Of a DNA stretch of 16,740 bases, positions 1 through 6,666 are shown piece after piece (positions within the stretch are counted from its first letter, which is position 1; each line of letters starts with the position of its first letter). Made by a program: the position numbers and the translations under genes. Below the pieces are notes generated by a model. It did no database searches and was not told where the DNA came from. It saw nothing but the letters and a program-made list of their open reading frames with translations. This DNA is from Ruminococcus sp. UBA3665 (GTDB lineage Bacteria > Bacillota > Clostridia > Oscillospirales > Ruminococcaceae): assembly GCA_002373165.1 (NCBI GenBank), contig DFJS01000074.1:413-17152 (forward strand). The letters are read 5' to 3'.

Positions 1-1389
1 GGCATGGGCTTCCGCGATTCCAATCAGGATTTGCTGGGCTTTGTGCATCAGATTCCTGACCGTGCAAGAGAACGTCTGATTGACCTGGCTTCTACACAGT
101 TCGAGGACGGCGGATGCTATCATCAGTATCAGCCCCTGACGAAGAAGGGCAATGACGAAATCGGCGGCGACTTCTCTGACGACCCGCTGTGGATGATTCT
201 TTCTGTAGCTGCCTATATCAAAGAATCCGGCGATTACGGCATTCTGGATGAAATGGTTCCGTATGATAACGATGCTTCCAAGGCACAGACTATGATGCAT
301 CACCTGAAGCAGAGCTTCTATCATGTAGCACAGAATGTAGGCCCTCACGGTCTGCCGCTGGCTATGCGCGCTGACTGGAACGACTGCATCAATCTTTCCT
401 GCTGGAGCGAAGAACCCGGCGAATCCTTCCAGACTTCCACTTCTCCCAAATACGGCGAGGACAAGTATTCTAAAATTGCAGAATCCCTCATGGTTGCAGG
501 TCTGTTCACATATGCCGGCCCTGCTTATGTAGATCTCTGCAAATATAAGGGCGATGAAGAAGGCGCAAAGGCTGCTCAGGCTGAAATCGACAAGATGAAA
601 GATAATATCATGAAATACGGCTGGGACGGCGAATGGTTCTTAAGAGCCTATGACGATACCGGCGCAAAAATGGGCTCCAAAGAATGCGAAGAAGGCAAAA
701 TCTTCATCGAACCGCAGGGCTTTATGGTCATGTCCGAAGTCGGCAAGGAGCAGGGCGCAGATATCAAGGCTCTGAATTCTATCGATAAATATCTGAATTC
801 TGAACACGGTCTTGTTCTGAACAATCCGGCATTTACAAAATATTATGTACAATACGGCGAAATTTCTACTTATCCGGCAGGCTATAAAGAAAATGCTGGT
901 ATCTTCTGCCATAACAATGCATGGATTATCTGCGCCGAAGCGTATGCCGGCCGCGGTGACAAGGCATTTGAATATTATTCCAAGATTGCCCCGGCTTACA
1001 GAGAAGAAAAATATTCCGACCTGCACAGAACTGAACCCTATGTTTATGCACAGATGATCGCCGGAAAAGATGCTGCCCGTCACGGCGAAGCTAAAAACAG
1101 CTGGCTGACTGGTACGGCTGCATGGAATTTCGTTGCAGTTTCTCAGTATATTCTGGGAATTATGCCCGACTGGAACGGCCTGAAAGTAGATCCTTCTATT
1201 CCTCACGAATGGGACGGCTTTACCGCTGCACGTCAGTTCCGCGGCGCAACTTATAATATCACGGTCAAGAATCCTGACCACGTTTGCAAGGGCGTTGTTT
1301 CCATGACCGTGGACGGCAAGGCTGTGGACGGCAATGTCATTCCTGCACAGGCTGACGGCGTTCACGAAGTTGTTGTCACCCTCGGCTAA
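1..1389 (+). CDS. cellobiose phosphorylase (GH94), 5' end outside the window
   Basis: Cytoplasmic enzyme that phosphorolyses cellobiose to glucose 1-phosphate and glucose, saving one ATP per disaccharide. The frame is open from base 1, so the ATG at 4 is internal; the visible 462 residues are the C-terminal part of a family usually about 800 residues long. Numbered from that ATG, the opening GFRDSNQDLLGFVH block, the glycine-rich stretch around residue 36 and the MRADWNDCINL block (120-130) are typical of the GH94 (alpha/alpha)6 barrel; the DWND motif (124-127) carries the general-acid Asp of the family. The end (residues about 390-461) matches the small C-terminal beta domain. A strong terminator follows at once, so it is the last gene of its transcription unit. 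Closely related GH94 enzymes act on cellodextrin or chitobiose, but the DWNDCINL form favours cellobiose. Family call is firm; substrate is inferred. Confidence 0.93.
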   Translation, partial: GMGFRDSNQDLLGFVHQIPDRARERLIDLASTQFEDGGCYHQYQPLTKKGNDEIGGDFSDDPLWMILSVAAYIKESGDYGILDEMVPYDNDASKAQTMMHHLKQSFYHVAQNVGPHGLPLAMRADWNDCINLSCWSEEPGESFQTSTSPKYGEDKYSKIAESLMVAGLFTYAGPAYVDLCKYKGDEEGAKAAQAEIDKMKDNIMKYGWDGEWFLRAYDDTGAKMGSKECEEGKIFIEPQGFMVMSEVGKEQGADIKALNSIDKYLNSEHGLVLNNPAFTKYYVQYGEISTYPAGYKENAGIFCHNNAWIICAEAYAGRGDKAFEYYSKIAPAYREEKYSDLHRTEPYVYAQMIAGKDAARHGEAKNSWLTGTAAWNFVAVSQYILGIMPDWNGLKVDPSIPHEWDGFTAARQFRGATYNITVKNPDHVCKGVVSMTVDGKAVDGNVIPAQADGVHEVVVTLG

Positions 1390-1405
1390 ACTGAATTGAA
1401 TCAAT

Positions 1406-1439
1406 AATCCCCGTTTTCTCAGAGAACGGGGATTTTTTT
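1406..1439 (+). terminator. Rho-independent terminator of the cellobiose phosphorylase gene
   Basis: A perfect 10-bp stem, AATCCCCGTT (1406-1415) against AACGGGGATT (1425-1434), with a 9-nt loop, runs straight into a T tract (1433-1439). It starts 17 bp after the stop codon and separates this gene from the operon that begins at 1505. Confidence 0.9.
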
Positions 1440-1441
1440 AT

Positions 1442-1470
1442 GCATATCTGACCCCTGTCCGGCATAAGCT
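1442..1470 (+). promoter_or_regulatory. candidate sporulation sigma-E-like promoter
   Basis: GCATATC (1442-1448) resembles the sigma-E -35 element KMATATT (6 of 7), and after a 14-nt spacer CATAAGCT (1463-1470) resembles the -10 element CATACAMT (6 of 8). No plausible sigma-A TTGACA/TATAAT pair is visible between the terminator at 1439 and the start at 1505. The match was made by eye against the Bacillus consensus, and short degenerate motifs like this arise by chance, so it is only a candidate. It would suit a cortex-lytic operon, since clostridial sleC is expressed in the mother cell. Confidence 0.4.
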
Positions 1471-1504
1471 TTCACAGAAACTAACTGAAAGCGAGGTTGT
1501 CAGC

Positions 1505-2368
1505 ATGTCAGATTCTGTTTCTGAACTTGCCCGGAAATATCGTGAAGAAATGATGCGCATGTATACCACGCGCCGGCCGCCTGTGCCGCCTCCTCCGCCG
1601 CCCCGGCCGCCGGAACCGCCTATCTGTCCGCCCTGCCCTCCTCCTCCGCCGCCCCAGCCGCCGCGCCCTCCCAGACCGCCCCGGCCTCAGCCGCGAATGG
1701 CTCTCCCTGCAAATGCGGAATTTTCTGAACCTGAACTTCCCGAACCCATCGAGGAAGAAATTCCCGAACCTGAACTCCCTGAACCTATCGAAGAAGAAAT
1801 TCCTGAACCCGAACTCCCCGAACCCATCGAGGAAGAAATCCCTGAACCTGAACTCCCCGAACCTATCGTGGAAGAAATTCCGGAAGAAGATTATGAAGAC
1901 CCCGTTCTTCCGGAATATATTCAGCCGGAAATACCTTCTCTGCCAAGCGAATGGCAGGCACAGGCTGAATATGATAAGCGCAATACTGCCGAAGGTGAAT
2001 TGTATATTGTTGCGGCTTCCGCAGACAGTGCCTATCCCGTGCCCGGCGCAAGAGTGACGGTCTATACCAGAATCGGCGACAGTTTGCAGCTGAATTATCT
2101 GCTTGTGACTGACGAAAGCGGCAGAACGCCCGTTGTAAAGCTCCCTGCTCCGCCGGCTTCACTGTCACAGGATCCGGATAATCCTACACCTTATGCCGTT
2201 TGTGATATCAAAATCTATGCTTCCGGCTATTTCAGGGAAGAAGCCCGCGATGTGCCTATTTTTGCCGGAGTCACTTCCCGGCAGGAATTCCAGATGATTC
2301 CTCTGCCGCTGGCTGTGGATGAGGATGCCGAAACAATTGTCTTTCCGTCCGAGGCAGGAGGTGTCTGA
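1505..2368 (+). CDS. Pro-rich, acidic-repeat protein with SleC-type N-terminal domain
   Basis: 287 residues with no signal peptide or membrane segment. Residues 1-23 are a short helical lead; 24-66 are a basic polyproline stretch (runs of P broken by R, Q and two Cys); 75-126 are four copies of a 13-residue acidic repeat, EPELPEPIEEEIP, the last carrying V for one E; about 160-287 form a beta-rich domain (GELYIVAASADS.. PVPGARVTVYTR.. LLVTDESGRTPVVKLPAPP.. IKIYASGYF..) that resembles the N-terminal (pro-region) domain of clostridial spore cortex-lytic SleC. The start ATG has GCGAGG at 1491-1496. The stop codon abuts the start of the next gene, whose product continues the SleC architecture. 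The likely role is an accessory or pro-domain partner of the downstream lytic enzyme in the spore; the Pro/acidic part has no assigned function. Domain likeness is from recall of the family, not an alignment. Confidence 0.75.
   Translation: MSDSVSELARKYREEMMRMYTTRRPPVPPPPPPRPPEPPICPPCPPPPPPQPPRPPRPPRPQPRMALPANAEFSEPELPEPIEEEIPEPELPEPIEEEIPEPELPEPIEEEIPEPELPEPIVEEIPEEDYEDPVLPEYIQPEIPSLPSEWQAQAEYDKRNTAEGELYIVAASADSAYPVPGARVTVYTRIGDSLQLNYLLVTDESGRTPVVKLPAPPASLSQDPDNPTPYAVCDIKIYASGYFREEARDVPIFAGVTSRQEFQMIPLPLAVDEDAETIVFPSEAGGV
1727..1882 (+). repeat. four in-frame 39-bp tandem repeats
   Basis: Four contiguous units start at 1727, 1766, 1805 and 1844, each exactly 39 bp (13 codons), encoding EPELPEPIEEEIP. 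Units differ mostly at third codon positions (for example CTT/CTC, CCC/CCT), with one replacement in unit 4 (GTG for GAG/GAA, giving V). Silent drift with a conserved peptide suggests an older expansion kept under protein-level selection. Confidence 0.95.
2356..2361 (+). promoter_or_regulatory. consensus ribosome binding site at a domain boundary
   Basis: AGGAGG lies 7 nt before the ATG at 2369 and inside the last codons of the upstream gene, whose TGA (2366-2368) abuts that ATG. The perfect site shows that the downstream SpoIID-like domain is deliberately initiated as a separate protein rather than being the remnant of a broken single gene. Confidence 0.9.
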
Positions 2369-3775
2369 ATGCTGACAGGTGAACCGTTTATTCCGCAGAA
2401 TATTACTGTACATCTGGGCGCACCGGATGAAAATGCCGCCAATGTGACACTTCCGTTTCCGGATTATATCAAGAATGTGGCATCCAGCGAAATTTATCCT
2501 ACCTGGCCGGAAACATCGCTCCGGGCAAATATTTATGCAATTACATCGTTTGCACTGAACAGAATCTATACAGAATGGTACCGGTCACGGGGCTATCCGT
2601 TTGATATTACTGCCGTTACGCAGTATGACCAGAAATTCATAGAAGGCCGCGAAATTTATGATAATATCTCCCGGCTGGTCGATGAACTGTTTGATGACTA
2701 TATCCGCCGGGAAGACAGAGTGGAACCGCTGTTTGCTGCTTTCTGCAATGGTACAACCGTCACATGCAGCGGCCTTTCACAGTGGGGAACTGTCGATCTG
2801 GCTAAACAGGGCCTTCTACCATATGAGATTCTGCAATATTACTACGGAGATGATATTACTATTGTGAAAAATGCTCCTGTCCGGACTAATACGCCCTCTT
2901 ATCCGGGGACTGTGCTTGTTCCGGGAAATTCCAGCCCTTCTGTCCAGACGGCACAGATTCAGCTGAACCGTATCTCCAGAAATTATCCTGCTGTTCCGAA
3001 AATTCCGGATGCCAACGGCTATTACGATTCTGCTACAGAAAATACTGTCAGAGTATTCCAGCGCGTGTTCAACCTGCCGGAGACAGGGACAATCGATAAG
3101 GCAACCTGGTATAAAATAGAATATATCTATACCAGTGTAAAACGCCTTGCCGAACTGGATTCTGAAGGCATTTCCCCGGGTGAATTTCCTACACAGTTCC
3201 AGGAAACACTCAGCGAAGATATGAAAAACGAACAGGTGCGGGGCTTGCAGTATTTTCTTGCAGTCATCGGCGCATATTATGAAGCCGTCCCGCCGCTTAG
3301 AATTACAGGTGTGTTCGATGATCAGACACAGATTTCTGTCCGGGCGTTTCAGCGGCTGTTCGGTCTGCCGCAGACCGGCGTGGTGGATGAACGCACCTGG
3401 GATGATATCTACCGTGCCTATGCCGGAATTGTCGAGTCTATCCCCACGGAAGATGCCGAATATATTCCCCTGCCTTATCCGGGAACAGTGCTCCAGGAGG
3501 GCGTGACAAGCGATTATGTCAGAATTTTGCAGGAATATCTCAGCTTTATTCATGAGACGATACCGGAAATTCCGGCTGTACGGAATACAGGATATTTCGG
3601 CCCCCTGACAAGAGCCGCTGTTACGGCTTTTCAGCGATATTCCGGCCTTCCGGAAAACGGAGCTGTCGGCGTTGTGACATGGGATGCTGTCAGCGGATTG
3701 TATTCTGATCTGAAATTCGGCTACGATAAACGGCCTTATCAGGCACCGGGCTATGTAATCCGGAGCGAGGGGTGA
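2369..3775 (+). CDS. SleC-like cortex-lytic enzyme: SpoIID-type domain plus three PG-binding repeats
   Basis: 468 residues. Residues 10-170 match the catalytic part of clostridial SleC, which shares the SpoIID/LytB lytic-transglycosylase fold: ITVHLGAPDENAANVTLPF, then VASSEIYPTWPETSLRANIYA, where Glu41 sits in the place of the SpoIID catalytic Glu, then FCNGTTVTCSGLSQWGTVDLA (Cys126 and Cys133 may bind metal) and LPYEILQYYYGDD. Three PG_binding_1-type repeats follow at about 178-262, 284-358 and 369-446, each with a G.(Y/F)....T...V..FQR..GLP.TG....TW core. Family members cleave muramic-lactam glycan strands of spore cortex during germination. C. perfringens SleC is a single chain with an N-terminal pro-region and one C-terminal PGB domain; here the N-terminal domain is a separate upstream gene and PGB repeats are multiplied. 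No signal peptide is seen. Activity and spore location are inferred. Confidence 0.82.
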   Translation: MLTGEPFIPQNITVHLGAPDENAANVTLPFPDYIKNVASSEIYPTWPETSLRANIYAITSFALNRIYTEWYRSRGYPFDITAVTQYDQKFIEGREIYDNISRLVDELFDDYIRREDRVEPLFAAFCNGTTVTCSGLSQWGTVDLAKQGLLPYEILQYYYGDDITIVKNAPVRTNTPSYPGTVLVPGNSSPSVQTAQIQLNRISRNYPAVPKIPDANGYYDSATENTVRVFQRVFNLPETGTIDKATWYKIEYIYTSVKRLAELDSEGISPGEFPTQFQETLSEDMKNEQVRGLQYFLAVIGAYYEAVPPLRITGVFDDQTQISVRAFQRLFGLPQTGVVDERTWDDIYRAYAGIVESIPTEDAEYIPLPYPGTVLQEGVTSDYVRILQEYLSFIHETIPEIPAVRNTGYFGPLTRAAVTAFQRYSGLPENGAVGVVTWDAVSGLYSDLKFGYDKRPYQAPGYVIRSEG

Positions 3776-3779
3776 TGCT

Positions 3780-4289
3780 ATGGCTTATACACAGGCGCAG
3801 AAAAAAGCGCATATTCTGGAATTGCAGAAATATCTCAATGCAATTTCTTATGATCATCCGGAAATTCCCTGCGTGATTCCGACAGGAGTTTATGACCAGA
3901 AAACACAGGATGCTGTCCGGGCATTCCAGAAATTCTGCCACCTGACTGAGACAGGGGAGACTAATCAGGCTACATGGGATAAAATCGTCTCTGTCTACAG
4001 GGAAGATCTGGATATGCCGCCGCAGCCTCTGGAGGCGTTTCCGGTTAAGAAAAATACAGTTCTGCGGCCGGGCGCACACTGCTTTACAATTTCGGTCATT
4101 CAGGCAATATTATTTGCGCTCTCGCAGAAATACAGCAATCTTCCTACAGTACGCCTGACAGGCAGTTATGATGCCGATACGGTCAGGGCTGTACAGCTGT
4201 TTCAGAAAATGTGCGCTCTGCCTGTCACAGGCGATGTGGACTGCGCTACCTGGAATATGCTTGCGCAGGCCGGGTGTGACCTGCGATGA
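3780..4289 (+). CDS. small protein of two peptidoglycan-binding repeats
   Basis: 169 residues made almost wholly of two PG_binding_1-like repeats, at about 5-74 (ILELQKYLNAISY.. PTGVYDQKTQDAVRAFQKFCHLTETG.. ATWDKI) and 96-165 (SVIQAILFALSQKY.. LTGSYDADTVRAVQLFQKMCALPVTGD.. ATWNML), joined by a Pro-containing linker. It has no catalytic domain, signal peptide or membrane segment. The ATG lies 4 bp after the previous stop with GAGGGG at 3767-3772, so it is cotranscribed with the cortex-lytic gene. Its repeats resemble the three in that gene, suggesting it arose by splitting or duplicating the repeat array. It probably tethers to or recognises cortex glycan; whether it helps the lytic enzyme in trans is a guess. 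Confidence 0.8.
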   Translation: MAYTQAQKKAHILELQKYLNAISYDHPEIPCVIPTGVYDQKTQDAVRAFQKFCHLTETGETNQATWDKIVSVYREDLDMPPQPLEAFPVKKNTVLRPGAHCFTISVIQAILFALSQKYSNLPTVRLTGSYDADTVRAVQLFQKMCALPVTGDVDCATWNMLAQAGCDLR

Positions 4290-4324
4290 AAAAAATCCCC
4301 TCTCGGTTTTCAGAGAGGGGATTT
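4289..4324 (-). terminator. hairpin terminator shared by convergent genes
   Basis: A perfect 12-bp stem, AAATCCCCTCTC (4293-4304) against GAGAGGGGATTT (4313-4324), with an 8-nt loop. On the minus strand it is followed by a run of seven T (complement of A at 4289-4295), making a strong terminator for the pilin-like gene. On the plus strand the downstream tract is only ATTTG, so for the SleC-like operon it is weaker but probably still active. Confidence 0.88.
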
Positions 4325-4332
4325 GTTCAATC

Positions 4333-5061
4333 TTAGAAATAATTGCTGTTGGGATCCGGATATACACGGTAAATCGGGCCGTTTTCTGCTTTATAGCCGT
4401 CGCCTGCCCAGATTTCTACATCGTCAGTATCCAGACGGCGGACAATCAGCCAGCGCACCAGCGGAAGATAGCCGTCATCTGCACGGTCGTTGTACGGCAT
4501 TTTGACCGGGAACTCTTTTCCGCCCCGGACACTCGGCGTGCGGTCTACAACAGCTGACATTTTATCTACAAATACTTTGTATCTGGCATCAGAATAGTCC
4601 CATGTATTGAAGGTTCTTGTAATATGAGTAGGATCTGCCCCTGTGGCCCCTGTAGGATGAGATTTTCCATCCACACGGGCGATTACGGTAATAGGATAGT
4701 TGCCTTTTCTGATTTTGAAGTCGCTGATTTTGGAGATATTCTTTTCACATCTGGGAATGATATATTCTTTATTATTGTATTTGTAAGTTGTGCTGACGGT
4801 TTTTCCTTCCGGAGTAGCCTCATAGACTGTCCACTGGCTCTGCGGCGTGCGGAACGATGTGGTTGCTTCGTCATCGGTCACAAGTGTCAGCGTGCAGGCT
4901 TCGTAAATAATGCGGGCATTGGAAATGGTTGCCTTTTTCTTGGAAAGATTGATATAGCCCCAGATGGACGGCGCAAGAATTGCAAGAAGAATGGAGATAA
5001 TTGCAATTACAATTACCAGTTCTATCAATGTAAGTCCCTTTTGTTTGATCTTGTTGCTCAT
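4333..5061 (-). CDS. type IV pilin-like protein with prepilin leader
   Basis: 242 residues. The N-terminus is a classic class III (type IV) prepilin signal: a short basic leader MSNKIKQKG, cleavage expected after Gly9, then LTLIELVIVIAIISILLAIL with the invariant Glu at +5 (Glu14). The mature protein would start with Leu instead of the commoner Phe. The rest (about 45-242) is a soluble head with no motif I recognise; it is rich in Thr, Asp and Tyr and ends in YPDPNSNYF. The ATG has AAAGGG just upstream and its own promoter. No prepilin peptidase, assembly ATPase or second pilin is nearby, so the export machinery must be encoded elsewhere. In Ruminococcus albus a Pil-family protein works as a cellulose-binding adhesin, which is one possible role, as is a pseudopilin of a secretion or DNA-uptake system. 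Confidence 0.85.
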   Translation of the reverse strand: MSNKIKQKGLTLIELVIVIAIISILLAILAPSIWGYINLSKKKATISNARIIYEACTLTLVTDDEATTSFRTPQSQWTVYEATPEGKTVSTTYKYNNKEYIIPRCEKNISKISDFKIRKGNYPITVIARVDGKSHPTGATGADPTHITRTFNTWDYSDARYKVFVDKMSAVVDRTPSVRGGKEFPVKMPYNDRADDGYLPLVRWLIVRRLDTDDVEIWAGDGYKAENGPIYRVYPDPNSNYF

Positions 5062-5129
5062 AAATATACACCCTTTCTGTCAATTGCTGTACTAGATGTA
5101 AAATTGAAATTCCGTTCTATTTTAAACTT

Positions 5130-5158
5130 ATTATAGCCTTTTTGATTTAAAAAATCAA
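5130..5158 (-). promoter_or_regulatory. sigma-A promoter of the pilin-like gene
   Basis: On the minus strand TTGATT (complement of 5153-5158), a 17-nt spacer and a perfect TATAAT (complement of 5130-5135). Transcription would begin near 5123, giving a leader of about 60 nt before the ATG at 5061. Confidence 0.8.
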
Positions 5159-5400
5159 TGGTATTTCGTTGAAATATTTTTAAATTATTTGTGAACATTA
5201 AACCGATAGTATATTATCAGAACAGATTAACCGGACGCATAGTGCCGGAAATCACCTGCTCTCAGGAAAAAAAGCAGAATCGCAGCAGGATTGTTAAAAA
5301 AATAACAAAGATCATAGTGTATTTCACCAAAATACAATTGTCTTTTTATTGCAGATGTGACAAAATAAATCCACGTTATCAAATAATTACTGCAAATCGC
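5159..5400. other. AT-rich non-coding spacer between divergent promoters
   Basis: About 240 bp with no credible gene. The open frame that crosses it (5191-5463) has no ribosome binding site, reads as low-quality sequence and runs over the serC promoter. Small inverted repeats are present: CCGG at 5231-5234 and 5245-5248, CCTG/CAGG near 5254-5265, and TGTTA/TAACA around 5292-5307. I could not match these to any riboswitch or small-RNA family; the stretch may hold operator sites for either flanking promoter. Confidence 0.5.
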
Positions 5401-5429
5401 TTGACTTATCCGGTAAAAAATAGTATAAT
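5401..5429 (+). promoter_or_regulatory. sigma-A promoter of serC-serA
   Basis: TTGACT (5401-5406), a 17-nt spacer and a perfect TATAAT (5424-5429). Transcription would start near 5436, leaving a leader of about 64 nt. The leader begins with a small hairpin, GTCTG (5442-5446) with CAGAC (5451-5455), followed after a few bases by a T run at 5464-5469. Confidence 0.85.
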
Positions 5430-5499
5430 AATTACTGTTAAGTCTGTAACCAGACAGCGTTAATTTTTTATTCTAAATCACGAAAAGGAGTTTTTTGCA

Positions 5500-6585
5500 A
5501 TGGCAAGAGTTTACAATTTCAGCGCAGGCCCTGCTGTCCTGCCCGAAGCAGTCCTCAAGGAAGCCGCAGAAGAAATGATGGATTACAGAGGCTGCGGCAT
5601 GTCCGTGATGGAAATGTCCCACCGTTCCAAAATGTTCGACCAGATTATCAAGGAAGCCGAACAGGACCTGAGAGACCTGATGAATATTCCGGATAATTAC
5701 AAAGTAATCTTCCTTCAGGGCGGCGCATCCCTGGTATTCGCAGAAGTGCCGATGAACCTGATGAAGAACGGCAAGGCCGCTTATATCATCACTGGCCAGT
5801 GGGCTAAAAAAGCTGCTGCCGAAGCCGAAAAATACGGCGAAGTGGTAAGAGTTGCTTCTTCTGCTGACAAAACATTCTCTTATATTCCGGACTGCTCTGA
5901 CCTGGATATTCCGGAAGATGCCGATTATGTATATATCTGCGAAAATAATACGATCTATGGCACAAAATACTGGGAACTGCCAAATACAAAGGGTCATGTG
6001 CTGGTATCCGATGTTTCTTCCTGCTTCCTGTCCGAGCCGATTGATGTTACCAAATACGGCGTGGTTTACGGCGGCGTGCAGAAGAACGTAGGCCCTTCCG
6101 GCGTGCAGATTGTCATCGTTCGCGAAGACCTGATTGCTGACGGCCCTGCTTTCAAGCAGACTCCTACTATGATGGACTGGAAAATTCAGGCTGACAATGG
6201 TTCTCTGTATAACACTCCGCCCTGCTATGGCATTTACATCTGCGGCAAAGTATTCAAGTGGATTAAGAACATGGGCGGCCTGGAAGGCATGAAGGCCCAT
6301 AACGAAAAGAAAGCTAAAATCCTGTACGATTTCCTTGACCAGAGCGAACTCTTCAAGGGCACTGTTGAGAAAAAAGACCGCTCTATCATGAACGTTCCGT
6401 TCGTAACAGGCAACGAAGAACTGGATAAGAAATTTGTTGCAGAAGCTAAGGCAGCAGGTTTCGAGAACCTCAAGGGTCACAGAACTGTCGGCGGTATGAG
6501 AGCTTCTATCTATAATGCTATGCCCATCGAAGGCGTTGAAAAGCTGGTTGCTTTCATGGCCGAATTTGAAAAAAATAACAAGTAA
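5500..6585 (+). CDS. serC: phosphoserine aminotransferase
   Basis: PLP-dependent cytoplasmic enzyme that transaminates 3-phosphohydroxypyruvate with glutamate to O-phosphoserine, the second step of serine synthesis; related enzymes also act in pyridoxal phosphate synthesis. 361 residues, the usual SerC length. Diagnostic blocks: YNFSAGPAVLPEAVL (5-19), MSVMEMSHRS (34-43), FLQGGASLVFAEVPMNL (71-87), and YGGVQKNVGPSG (190-201), where Lys195 is the Schiff-base lysine. The C-terminus has the expected GHRTVGGMRASIYNAM substrate-binding block. The start is set by AAAGGAG ending at 5490, 9 nt before the ATG. It leads an operon with serA, 81 bp downstream, so the two enzymes that take 3-phosphoglycerate to phosphoserine are made together. 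The last step (SerB) is not in the window. Confidence 0.97.
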   Translation: MARVYNFSAGPAVLPEAVLKEAAEEMMDYRGCGMSVMEMSHRSKMFDQIIKEAEQDLRDLMNIPDNYKVIFLQGGASLVFAEVPMNLMKNGKAAYIITGQWAKKAAAEAEKYGEVVRVASSADKTFSYIPDCSDLDIPEDADYVYICENNTIYGTKYWELPNTKGHVLVSDVSSCFLSEPIDVTKYGVVYGGVQKNVGPSGVQIVIVREDLIADGPAFKQTPTMMDWKIQADNGSLYNTPPCYGIYICGKVFKWIKNMGGLEGMKAHNEKKAKILYDFLDQSELFKGTVEKKDRSIMNVPFVTGNEELDKKFVAEAKAAGFENLKGHRTVGGMRASIYNAMPIEGVEKLVAFMAEFEKNNK

Positions 6586-6604
6586 TTCTGTTTGCTTATT
6601 CCAG

Positions 6605-6650
6605 ATTTCCCTGTCTGCACAGGCAGGGAAATTCTGATATATATTTTTTA
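6605..6650 (+). terminator. hairpin between serC and serA, possible partial terminator
   Basis: A 9-bp stem, ATTTCCCTG (6605-6613) with CAGGGAAAT (6624-6632), and a 10-nt loop. The T-rich run (6643-6649) comes about 10 nt after the stem, so it is not a standard strong terminator. It may cut read-through to serA partly or protect the serC message from 3' decay. Confidence 0.45.
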
Positions 6651-6666
6651 TTGGAGGTAATTCAAC

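Noticed and set aside
640..1404. A minus-strand open frame opposite the cellobiose phosphorylase gene
   Set aside because: Antisense shadow that runs into the terminator; the real frame carries clear GH94 motifs.
1727..1882. CRISPR-like array
   Set aside because: The 39-bp units are directly adjacent with no spacers and encode a regular peptide inside a gene.
1713..2057. A second plus-strand frame through the 39-bp repeats (Asn/Leu/Lys/Pro-rich)
   Set aside because: Because the repeat is a multiple of 3 every frame stays open; only the main frame has a ribosome binding site and a conserved domain downstream.
2340..2400. The possibility that the SleC split is a frameshift or nonsense mutation
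   Set aside because: A perfect AGGAGG with 7-nt spacing and an ATG directly at the junction, plus a similar arrangement at the second junction, argue for real separate genes. It cannot be excluded without related genomes.
5191..5463. A 90-codon open frame upstream of serC
   Set aside because: No ribosome binding site, runs through the serC -35 and -10, and gives a non-protein-like basic peptide.
5062..5499. A c-di-GMP, T-box or other riboswitch upstream of the pilin or serC gene
   Set aside because: I looked for the GEMM core and the T-box AGGGTGGNACCGCG sequence on both strands and found neither; both leaders after the predicted starts are only about 60 nt.
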